A stretch of DNA of 64,000 nucleotides. Source: G963663365 sp963663365. Its GTDB lineage: Bacteria; Hinthialibacterota; Hinthialibacteria; Hinthialibacterales; G963663365. Positions within the stretch are counted from its first letter, which is position 1. Each line of letters begins with the position of its first letter. A model generated the notes under the pieces. The model worked only from the letters and a program-made list of their open reading frames with translations. It was not told where the DNA came from and searched no databases. The position numbers and the translations under genes were made by a program. This document shows, piece after piece, positions 1 to 6,980 of this stretch. The DNA lies in assembly GCA_963663365.2 (NCBI GenBank), contig CAXXIH010000008.1:2418001-2482000 (forward strand), written 5' to 3'.

Positions 1-145
1 AGCATTGCCCTTCCAGGATGCCTGATTCGGAAAGGATACGTTGGGTTTGATTGGTAATATCGGTGATATGGCCGTTACCTTGGCTGGTCACACGTATTCG
101 GGCGGTATGTGCGCACGGCCCAGGTGATGAAGATTCGCGTGTCAC
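1..145 (-). CDS. YjbQ/UPF0047-like protein, 5' part only
   Basis: This gene is read leftwards and leaves the window at base 1, so only about 48 residues are present. The segment HITDITNQTQRILSESGI resembles the N-terminal strand-helix of the YjbQ (UPF0047) family, small trimeric proteins with reported thiamine-phosphate synthase activity in vitro. The start is taken as GTG at 145-143. A GGGAGG Shine-Dalgarno lies at 157-152 with 6 nt spacing, and the GTG overlaps the stop codon of the upstream lipoprotein gene as GTGA. That overlap suggests translational coupling. The first 15 or so residues are not typical of the family, so the start or an indel nearby could be wrong. The catalytic half is outside the window, so the family call rests on the N-terminus alone. 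Confidence 0.55.
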   Translation of the reverse strand, partial: MTRESSSPGPCAHTARIRVTSQGNGHITDITNQTQRILSESGILEGQC

Positions 146-489
146 CGCACGCCTCCCACAGCACCTAAATCATAATAACCGTAAATCGTTTCAATATCGC
201 CGCCAATGCGCAACCAATCGGGATTCTGCTTCCCCGATAGAAGTTTTTCTTTAGGAGCCTGCATAACCATCTTGAGATGCATTCGTTGAGATAAATCGTC
301 TCCATTCGCAACAACAGGCAACTGTGTACTCCCGATTGTGCCGTGCAAAGAAGTCGCATCACTTATAGTCCTGTTGCTTTTCGAAGTCGCACAGGCGCCA
401 ACAAAAAAACTAAGAACACAGATCGAAACACAAAAGACAATTACCGAACGGCAAAAAGGCAGTTCCTTCCATGGCTTTCCAAAAAACAT
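142..489 (-). CDS. Small predicted lipoprotein
   Basis: The 115-residue product has a hydrophobic N-terminal segment (about residues 13-30) ending in a lipobox-like VGAC, which suggests export and lipidation at the cysteine. I do not recognise the mature domain. Two ATGs lie 6 nt apart. The GGAGG at 500-496 directly abuts the ATG at 495 but sits 6 nt from the ATG at 489, so 489 is preferred. The stop codon overlaps the GTG start of the downstream YjbQ-like gene, so the two are probably co-translated. The lipoprotein has no motif that would link it functionally to the downstream protein. Confidence 0.5.
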   Translation of the reverse strand: MFFGKPWKELPFCRSVIVFCVSICVLSFFVGACATSKSNRTISDATSLHGTIGSTQLPVVANGDDLSQRMHLKMVMQAPKEKLLSGKQNPDWLRIGGDIETIYGYYDLGAVGGVR

Positions 490-561
490 GCTCATCCTCC
501 ACGGACAATCGAAACAATCAAGCGCTCGACTTATGAGCCGGTAATATCGAAACCACTCAAC

Positions 562-726
562 CTAAGGTGTGGGGGAACTTGATACGACACCTACGCTAGG
601 GTACGCGGGTTCGCCTTGATCGTCTATGACGTAATGGCCATTTCCGGGACAGCTGCCGCAACAGAAACCAAGAATCCCCTCCTGACACCGGCCACAACCG
701 TGGTAACGTGCATAAAACCAATGCAT
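562..726 (-). CDS. Possible cysteine-rich miniprotein
   Basis: A 54-codon frame on the minus strand encodes a CxxC-x7-CCxxC pattern around residues 12-27, followed by a Gly/Asp-containing tail ending SSSPTP. The spacing would suit a small zinc or iron-sulfur knuckle. No Shine-Dalgarno is visible before the ATG. The frame is open further upstream into the antisense of the isomerase gene, so it could be chance. I do not recognise a family. It is listed because the cysteine pattern is regular and the stretch lies between two genes with no other occupant. Confidence 0.25.
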   Translation of the reverse strand: MHWFYARYHGCGRCQEGILGFCCGSCPGNGHYVIDDQGEPAYPSVGVVSSSPTP

Positions 727-760
727 CGAATGAGAACTAGGTTGTACGGAGTATGCACTC

Positions 761-1588
761 ATGCCAATGAAATACGCAATTTGCAATGAAACGTTCAAAG
801 ACTGGGCCTGGGATAAGACCTGCAAAGCGGCCGCAACGCTCGGGTATACAGGCCTGGAAGTCGCGCCTTTCACGTTGGCTGAATCGGCGGCGGATGTCCC
901 CGCAGACAAGCGGGCGGAATGCAAAAAGATCGCCGAAGACTGCGGCCTGACCATCATTGGCTTACATTGGCTTTTCGTTTCTCCTCCGGGGCTTTATCTC
1001 AACCACCCGGATGACGCGATTCGTGCAAAAACCGTGGATTACCTTCACGCTCTAGTCGATCTGTGCGGCGATCTTGGCGGCGAACTGATGGTGCTGGGAT
1101 CCCCCAAGCAACGCGATCATATACCGGAATGCAGTTTCCGGGACACATTCCTGCGTGCGGCCGACACGCTCTCAAAAGTTATGGACCACTGCGCCGAACG
1201 CGGCGTGACAATCTGTTTCGAGCCCCTTACTCCGGCCGAAACCAATTTCATCAACCGGGCCGATGAGGGTGTGGCATTAATCAAAGAAGTCAATCATCCC
1301 AACTTGAGCCTGCACCTCGATACCAAAGCCATGTACGGCGGCGAAATAATGGATATCCCTGATGTCATCCGCGCCTATAAAGACTGGGTGCATCACATCC
1401 ACTGCAACGATCCCAACTTGCTCGGTCCCGGTATGGGCGATCTGCAATACGAGTCCATCGCAGAAGCCATCAAAGAGATTGGGTATAACCGTTGGCTTTC
1501 GGTCGAAGTCTTCAATTACAAGCCGGGCGCCGAAAACATCGGCAGGCAAAGCCTTGAATATCTGAAAAAGATGTTCGGCGAAGCATAG
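761..1588 (+). CDS. TIM-barrel sugar (phosphate) isomerase/epimerase
   Basis: The 275-residue protein has the pattern of the AP-endonuclease-2 / sugar phosphate isomerase-epimerase superfamily: early YAICNETF strand, GLEVAPF, FEPLTP (Glu near residue 150), NLSLHLDTKAM (metal-ligand Asp region) and a C-terminal WLSVEVF strand with a further Glu. These acidic and histidine residues normally bind a divalent metal for aldose-ketose or epimerase chemistry. The substrate cannot be told from sequence. There is no signal peptide, so it should be cytosolic. GGAG at 748-751 is 9 nt from the chosen ATG at 761; a second ATG at 767 is further from it. The next gene on the same strand is a pseudopilin, which has its own -10 box. 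Confidence 0.85.
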   Translation: MPMKYAICNETFKDWAWDKTCKAAATLGYTGLEVAPFTLAESAADVPADKRAECKKIAEDCGLTIIGLHWLFVSPPGLYLNHPDDAIRAKTVDYLHALVDLCGDLGGELMVLGSPKQRDHIPECSFRDTFLRAADTLSKVMDHCAERGVTICFEPLTPAETNFINRADEGVALIKEVNHPNLSLHLDTKAMYGGEIMDIPDVIRAYKDWVHHIHCNDPNLLGPGMGDLQYESIAEAIKEIGYNRWLSVEVFNYKPGAENIGRQSLEYLKKMFGEA

Positions 1589-1672
1589 CCAAAGACAAAA
1601 TACGCGGAATTACGGCTTTTTGCATCAAGGCTACAACAAAGAATAGCATAGAAACCACAATGGTTTTTCGGC

Positions 1673-1678
1673 TATAAT
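1673..1678 (+). promoter_or_regulatory. -10 box upstream of the pseudopilin gene
   Basis: A perfect TATAAT lies 30 nt before the pseudopilin ATG. No good -35 hexamer is seen about 17 nt upstream, so recognition would need an activator or another contact. The leader would be only about 20 nt. Confidence 0.35.
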
Positions 1679-1707
1679 TGTTTTGCGACTTTGTCCGAGA
1701 GACACTC

Positions 1708-2277
1708 ATGCGCAAAAGCAAATCTGCGTTTACCTTGATTGAACTCCTTATCGTCGTAGCCATTATTGGTATTCTTGCGGCAATTGCTGTACCCAATTTT
1801 CTCAACGCGCGTATCCGGGCACAGATAGCCCGTGTCCGGGCTGATTTCAGTACGGCGGCCTTGGCCTCGGAATCCTATCTCATCGACAACGGAACCTACC
1901 CCTACACCATCAATACCGAAGGACAGGGATACACCGCATGCGGAAGACACAAGCCTTTCACAACACCAATTGCCTATTTTGCCTCCGGTTTAATCGATCC
2001 GTTCGGTGATCCGGGACCGGAGGTAGGACTGGGCAGAGAGAATGATTATACGTGTTACGATTACTTCTTCGGGAAACCGGGCGATACTTATTACGATTAT
2101 TGGCTTCAGAATGAGCACTATTTAATACGCCAAGGTATGGAAGTCCGTTGGCAAATAACATCGCAGGGCCCCGATTTGTATATTCACACCATGGTCCCTT
2201 ACGATCAGAGCAATGGATTGCGCAGTCCCGGCGACATCAAACGATTTGGGCCGGGCGACGTTCACGTCGGCTATTAG
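1708..2277 (+). CDS. Type II secretion / type IV pilin-like pseudopilin
   Basis: The 189-residue protein begins MRKSKSAFTLIELL, a short basic leader followed by a prepilin-peptidase-type site and Glu at position +5, then a long hydrophobic helix VVAIIGILAAIAVPNF. This is the N-methylation/GspG-like N-terminus. The C-terminal part has several Tyr, Gly and Asp residues and DPFGDPG, similar to the large pseudopilin sets of PVC, Hydrogenedentota and Lentisphaerota genomes. It should be an inner-membrane or fibre subunit processed by a prepilin peptidase. No secretion or pilus machinery genes are adjacent; such scattered solitary pseudopilins are common in those phyla. The ATG at 1708 was chosen because earlier in-frame codons would lengthen the leader past the basic patch. 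Confidence 0.85.
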   Translation: MRKSKSAFTLIELLIVVAIIGILAAIAVPNFLNARIRAQIARVRADFSTAALASESYLIDNGTYPYTINTEGQGYTACGRHKPFTTPIAYFASGLIDPFGDPGPEVGLGRENDYTCYDYFFGKPGDTYYDYWLQNEHYLIRQGMEVRWQITSQGPDLYIHTMVPYDQSNGLRSPGDIKRFGPGDVHVGY

Positions 2278-2322
2278 TCAATAAGTTTTATGGCGCGCAA
2301 GACTCTAAGTATCTGATGTGAA

Positions 2323-4833
2323 TTATTTCCACCATTCTTCGTTCGCGGTTTTCTCGTCAATAAACCCATGGTATCGGCCCGACCAATACGCGGTTAGATA
2401 ACCATTCCCGCCGATCTCAGCCCGCTCAGTTCCATCCTGCTGCAGAATAAGAGCCGTGTCCTGCCATGTTTTCCCATGGTCCCGGCTCACATAGAGTCCC
2501 GCGGGCGTTCCCGCATAAAGATCGTTGACGGCCCGCGGCATAGAAATAGCCTGGACAAGCGGAATATCCAATCCTTCATTGCTTTGGGTCCAGTTTTCAC
2601 CGGCATCCTCAGTGATCGCGACGGCCGATTCCATCTGCCCATACCATCGTTTGGGATTTTCATGATCCACACAGATATCGGTAATGCGAAACTCACGCAT
2701 TATGCCAAAATTACGCATCAACTCTTCTCGGGGCATATTAGCCGTTTTGCCTGTGCCATTTGCCCATTCAGCCAAAGGCTGTAATTGCCGCAAAACCGGT
2801 ATCCATGTCTCCCCACCATCTTCGCTCACGCTGATAAACGGAATTCGTTCACCACGAGAATCGATCTGCACAGCCCGGAACAAACGATCCGGTGTTGTCG
2901 CATCCACGCGCAGCCAAAGCGGTTGCCCGCCGACCGGATCAAAGTCACCGAAACCACGCGGGCGTTGCATTCGTTCCGGCGCCTGCCACTCACTTTCACC
3001 TTCCTGTTTCTTATAAAGCCCGTCACGGCTCAACATATAAATCGTTGCCTTATCGCCGCGTGGATCGACAGCAAAAACAGAGCCCGGCTGTGCCGTTTCC
3101 GTCAGAACCATCCATCCTGTTCCCATATTCCGCTCACCGAAATCGGCGCTTTTATAAATCCCATTCGGTCCCACGGCATAGCAAACATGAGAATTCTCCG
3201 GATCCAACCACAAGCGTTCTGTAGACGCCGAATACACCTGGGGCCATGATCGCCCGCCATCCAACGAGCGATAAATACCATTGGATGAAGCGGCAAATAC
3301 AATCCATGAATAATCAGGAGAAAAAAGGAAATCTTTTACACCCGAAAGCCCATCGATCTTCTGCCAAATTTCACCTTGGGTCACACTCCAATAGGCCCGC
3401 CCACTAGTATCAGCAGCAAACTGCACATATGGATCCAATGGAGATATCTCTACCGCCGAGACAATACGGCTGGTCCAACCATCCAAAGCAAAGGGGCTGC
3501 CTTTCCATTCATATTCGTTGTCTGACCGGCGCTCATACACCGGCAGAGGTTCTTTGGCCTCTTTGCGTCCGTTATGTGTCACGAACTCAATATCCGTTCG
3601 GATGCTATTCATCTGCGGTTGAAAGATCCGGCATGTCGGGAATGTCTGCAAATTCCAAATGGAACCTTCAGGATCCCCGTACTCACCACCCAAAACGGCA
3701 CGGTAGACAAAATTGAACCAGGATTGTTTTTCGCCTTTATGCGCTTCCCACGAATCTTTTACGCACTTACGGTAAAACCGCAATAAATCGGGGTCTTTTT
3801 CGATAAGATTGAGAAGATAAAGATCGCCCAGCAAATGATCGGTATCGTCATAATTGCCCCGGGCCGATCCCATAATGCTTTTCTCGGTTCGTTTTGGATC
3901 ACGATACCCAAGCCGGTCCACCCATTTTTCATATAGACGTTCGACTTTTTTATTCCCCGTGATCAGGGCTGCAATTTTGAGGCCGGTCGTGGCCATAAGA
4001 GAGCCACCCGAGGGCTCCGTTGTGCCCTCCATGCCACGCCAGCCACCGATTAACACAGTGCTTTCACGAATCCCGTCATCGTGCATAACCTGCATATCGT
4101 TTTTGAGATGAGCCCACTCGGACATATCCCGCACGATCTCACGGATAGCACCTTTTTGCGCATCGTCGGCAGCGACAAAATAGTAAATACCCAGGCCGCG
4201 AAAAACGTGATCATAATTATGATGGCTCGGCCCACCGCGATAACGCAGATAGCTGAATTCGCCTTTTCCTTGCTTCCAGAGATCCCGCGTATCCGCTCCG
4301 GCGCGCTCTTCATAAGAAATACCATGCCCCAGAGCCACACCTCGGGCCAAGAATCCCGGTTGTCCGCTGACCAATGTCAGAATACGTAGAGAATGGATGA
4401 TTTCATTCGCCCGTTCGTATGCGGCCTTATATTCGGGATGATCCGTGCCCAATGAATCACGCAAAAACGCCACACGGAACGCCGCGCCGGTTAACAAACA
4501 TCCTGTCCATGAACTCGTATGAGCCACATTCGAGTCGCCGCTTGTTCCGTGGTCGAATGTCCATCCCGGCGGAAGTTCGCCTGTTTCCACCAAAGTTTTC
4601 CAGCCACCCAATGCCGGATCGACATAATGCCGGGGTGGGAACAAAACCACAGATGACGGATAGGAACCAACGATGTTATGTCTCTCCGCGGCATCCTCCT
4701 CAAATTGCATCGCTTTCTCATGCAAGGTTTTCTTCCAGCTGCCACGGTCGCGATACGCATAACATTCAACGAGAAAACACATGAAAAACACAGAAAATAA
4801 CAAGGTAAATGTAGTTGTGCGGATTTTCATCAT
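2323..4833 (-). CDS. Secreted alpha-toroid plus BNR/Asp-box repeat protein
   Basis: The 836-residue protein has a signal peptide (about residues 1-26, ending ECYA). Residues of roughly 60-440 are rich in Trp, His and helical segments (for example SSWTGC, GPSHHNYDHV) and look like an alpha/alpha-toroid, the fold of polysaccharide lyases and several glycosidases. From about residue 450 onward there are repeated Asp-box-like motifs: SLDGGRSW, SEDGGETW, TEDAGENW and SRDHGKTW, which mark a BNR/sialidase-type beta-propeller. Activity on an extracellular polysaccharide is inferred, but catalytic residues are not identifiable. It is transcribed alone. GGAG lies about 10 nt before the tandem ATGs at 4833 and 4830, so either could be used. 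Confidence 0.65.
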   Translation of the reverse strand: MMKIRTTTFTLLFSVFFMCFLVECYAYRDRGSWKKTLHEKAMQFEEDAAERHNIVGSYPSSVVLFPPRHYVDPALGGWKTLVETGELPPGWTFDHGTSGDSNVAHTSSWTGCLLTGAAFRVAFLRDSLGTDHPEYKAAYERANEIIHSLRILTLVSGQPGFLARGVALGHGISYEERAGADTRDLWKQGKGEFSYLRYRGGPSHHNYDHVFRGLGIYYFVAADDAQKGAIREIVRDMSEWAHLKNDMQVMHDDGIRESTVLIGGWRGMEGTTEPSGGSLMATTGLKIAALITGNKKVERLYEKWVDRLGYRDPKRTEKSIMGSARGNYDDTDHLLGDLYLLNLIEKDPDLLRFYRKCVKDSWEAHKGEKQSWFNFVYRAVLGGEYGDPEGSIWNLQTFPTCRIFQPQMNSIRTDIEFVTHNGRKEAKEPLPVYERRSDNEYEWKGSPFALDGWTSRIVSAVEISPLDPYVQFAADTSGRAYWSVTQGEIWQKIDGLSGVKDFLFSPDYSWIVFAASSNGIYRSLDGGRSWPQVYSASTERLWLDPENSHVCYAVGPNGIYKSADFGERNMGTGWMVLTETAQPGSVFAVDPRGDKATIYMLSRDGLYKKQEGESEWQAPERMQRPRGFGDFDPVGGQPLWLRVDATTPDRLFRAVQIDSRGERIPFISVSEDGGETWIPVLRQLQPLAEWANGTGKTANMPREELMRNFGIMREFRITDICVDHENPKRWYGQMESAVAITEDAGENWTQSNEGLDIPLVQAISMPRAVNDLYAGTPAGLYVSRDHGKTWQDTALILQQDGTERAEIGGNGYLTAYWSGRYHGFIDEKTANEEWWK

Positions 4834-5009
4834 CAGTCTTTGGCTCCTCAGTCTCAGACATTGTCAGGGCGATGGTAACATATCCGGCGATTGCCCGGGA
4901 AAAATAATTGGAAATTGAGTGAAAAGTTCACGGCCACTTACAGCGCATGCCGGGAGCCGTTAAAATGCAGATGCTCGTTAAAAGAATGCCCCCAAAAGGA
5001 GAATGTTTT

Positions 5010-5951
5010 ATGAATCAGTCCACCGGCTCATCAAAATCATCGTCCACATTTAGCGACATCCGGCAAATCAGCCGGCGGGCGTTTCTTTACCGGGGCGGGC
5101 TGTTTCTCACGGCCTCCGGCACAGGGATTCTTACCGCATCTCAACTTGCGGCACAAGATCAAACAGAGCCGGAACTCTGTTTCGGTGTAATGACCGACAT
5201 CCACCATGCCGATAAAGAACACGCGGGAACACGCTATTACCGTGAAAGTATCCGTAAAGTGAATGAAGGCATCGATCAGTTTAATAATGCCGGTTGCAGA
5301 TTCCTTATCACGCTGGGCGATGTTGTCGATGCTGCAGAAAAAGTCGAAACCGAAATCGGCTATCTTAAAACCATCGATGCCGAACTCGCTCGCTTCAAAG
5401 GAGACCGGCATTTTGCGATAGGCAATCATTGTGTCTACACGCTCACAAAAGAACAATTCATCGAGAACTGCGCCGCGCGGGCTCCTTATTATTCCTTCGA
5501 TGCAGGTGGATTCCATTTTCTCGTTTTGGATGCCTGTTTCCGGGCCGATGGCGTGGCTTATGGCGCAAGAAATTACGAGTGGACCGATACCGATATCCCC
5601 GACATTGAAAAAGAATGGATCAAGGCCGATTTAGATAGAACCGATAAGCCTTCCATCTGCTTCGTTCACCAGCATCTGGATTTGCCTGTCGGGAATCATT
5701 ACGCCATCAAAACCTCTCCCGAAGTCCGCGCCATTCTCGAAAAGTCGGGAAAAGTCTTGGCTGTTCTTCAGGGCCACTCACACAAAAACGATCTAAAGGA
5801 AATTAACGGCATCCACTACTGCACATTCGCTGCGGTTATAGAAGGATCCGGCGAAGAGAATAACGCTTATGGTATTGTGGAACTCTATCCGAACGGGAAT
5901 ATCAATGTTAAAGGATTCAAAAAACAGGAGAGCCACAAGTTAAGCGCTTAA
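5010..5951 (+). CDS. Tat-exported calcineurin-like metallophosphoesterase
   Basis: The 313-residue product has an N-terminal SRRAFLYRGGLFLTASG segment, a twin-arginine signal, then calcineurin-like phosphoesterase motifs: a GVMTDIHH strand (D-x-H), LGDVVD (G-D), a GNH motif within FAIGNHCV, VHQH and GHSH. These give the usual two-metal site. It should act outside the cytoplasm as a phosphomono- or diesterase on an unknown substrate. The start at 5010 was chosen over an upstream in-frame ATG at 4947 because AAAAGGAG sits 8-9 nt before it and the Tat signal then starts at a normal distance. The gene converges on the UroD-like gene. Confidence 0.85.
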   Translation: MNQSTGSSKSSSTFSDIRQISRRAFLYRGGLFLTASGTGILTASQLAAQDQTEPELCFGVMTDIHHADKEHAGTRYYRESIRKVNEGIDQFNNAGCRFLITLGDVVDAAEKVETEIGYLKTIDAELARFKGDRHFAIGNHCVYTLTKEQFIENCAARAPYYSFDAGGFHFLVLDACFRADGVAYGARNYEWTDTDIPDIEKEWIKADLDRTDKPSICFVHQHLDLPVGNHYAIKTSPEVRAILEKSGKVLAVLQGHSHKNDLKEINGIHYCTFAAVIEGSGEENNAYGIVELYPNGNINVKGFKKQESHKLSA

Positions 5952-5986
5952 TTCTTTTGACCATCCAATAGCGGTCAGCTCTACAA

Positions 5987-6955
5987 TTAGCCTTCCGTCA
6001 ATTGCAACAAGATTTCCCTGTACCGGCAAAACCGCTCGAACGGAATATAGGCGCGAACCGTATCATCTAAACCCGGGATATACCGCCCGGAATCAAGTAT
6101 TTGAGGTATCTTGGATTCGAGTTCCCGGCGGATTCCATCTTCATTCTTCAACAAAGTCGCGTTATCCAATCCGCCCATTAATGCCAATTGGGGGCCATAT
6201 TCTTTCCGGACCTGACGATAGTCGATCCCAGCCGCACAGGCTTGATCAACAAAAAGGCCATTCAATCCACCATCCAGCCATAAAGGAATAAGTTTATGAA
6301 TCCTGCCCGATGACCAAACAAAGCGGTGTTTGACACCATATTTCTCAAGTCTTTCGCAGACACGCCGGTAACACGGCAATAGATAGCGACGTGCCATCTG
6401 TGGTGAGATAACAGGTCCCTGATTGGAAGCGACAGGTTCATAAAGAATCGCATAATCGACGATAATCCGTCCGCAAACCTTATCGATCATTCGTTCCAAA
6501 TAATCCGTATATTGATCCAAAACAGACTGCGCCCGTTTGGGTTCATCAATTAAAAAAAGCAATACCGGGACGATGCTTGCGGCGTTCCGTACGCCAAAAA
6601 TCTGAAACATACCTTCATGCCAGGGCTCGAAGCTGATTAAGTGTTCGCGCTGAGCAACCGCCAGGCACCAGGCGTCCCAATCATCGGGAAAACGCCGCGA
6701 ATCCTCGGCGTCATACCACTCGGGGATACGTTGCCAAATCGTTCGAGGATCGTCAGGTGGATCGAATTTACGCATCTGCACCGGCACCGATTCATGCCGG
6801 TCAAGACAGAACAATTCTTCGGGCGGTGAATCGCCTACATGCCCCTGCTCGCGCCACAAATCGATTGTATCGGGTGCGAATTTCGATTCAATACGCGGTA
6901 CACGGTCAACCGATTGACCGTTCAGATATGCATGAAAGCGTTGCCGAACGTTCAT
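5987..6955 (-). CDS. Uroporphyrinogen decarboxylase-like (URO-D superfamily) protein
   Basis: The 322-residue protein starts MNVRQRFHAYLNGQ, typical of the URO-D superfamily used in PVC-like genomes outside haem synthesis. Later features fit: DYAILYEPVAS, a HRFVWSSGRI strand, ALMGGLDNATLL and a C-terminal PGLDDTVRAYIPFERFCRY segment resembling the family's GC-hitherto-dead-end 'D.vP.en' region. Many such proteins are corrinoid methyltransferase-like or of unknown substrate, so I do not call it HemE. The start at 6955 has GGAG about 3-4 nt upstream within GTGGAGAAA, and avoids an N-terminal extension that overlaps the neighbour. It lies 25 bp downstream of the M16 peptidase gene on the same strand, so they may be co-transcribed. 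Confidence 0.75.
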   Translation of the reverse strand: MNVRQRFHAYLNGQSVDRVPRIESKFAPDTIDLWREQGHVGDSPPEELFCLDRHESVPVQMRKFDPPDDPRTIWQRIPEWYDAEDSRRFPDDWDAWCLAVAQREHLISFEPWHEGMFQIFGVRNAASIVPVLLFLIDEPKRAQSVLDQYTDYLERMIDKVCGRIIVDYAILYEPVASNQGPVISPQMARRYLLPCYRRVCERLEKYGVKHRFVWSSGRIHKLIPLWLDGGLNGLFVDQACAAGIDYRQVRKEYGPQLALMGGLDNATLLKNEDGIRRELESKIPQILDSGRYIPGLDDTVRAYIPFERFCRYREILLQLTEG

Positions 6956-6980
6956 TTTCTCCACATAAAAGAATTTACGT

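Noticed and set aside
5952..5986. Terminator between the phosphoesterase and UroD-like genes
   Set aside because: TGACC/GGTCA forms a weak 5-bp stem, but no U-run follows on either strand.
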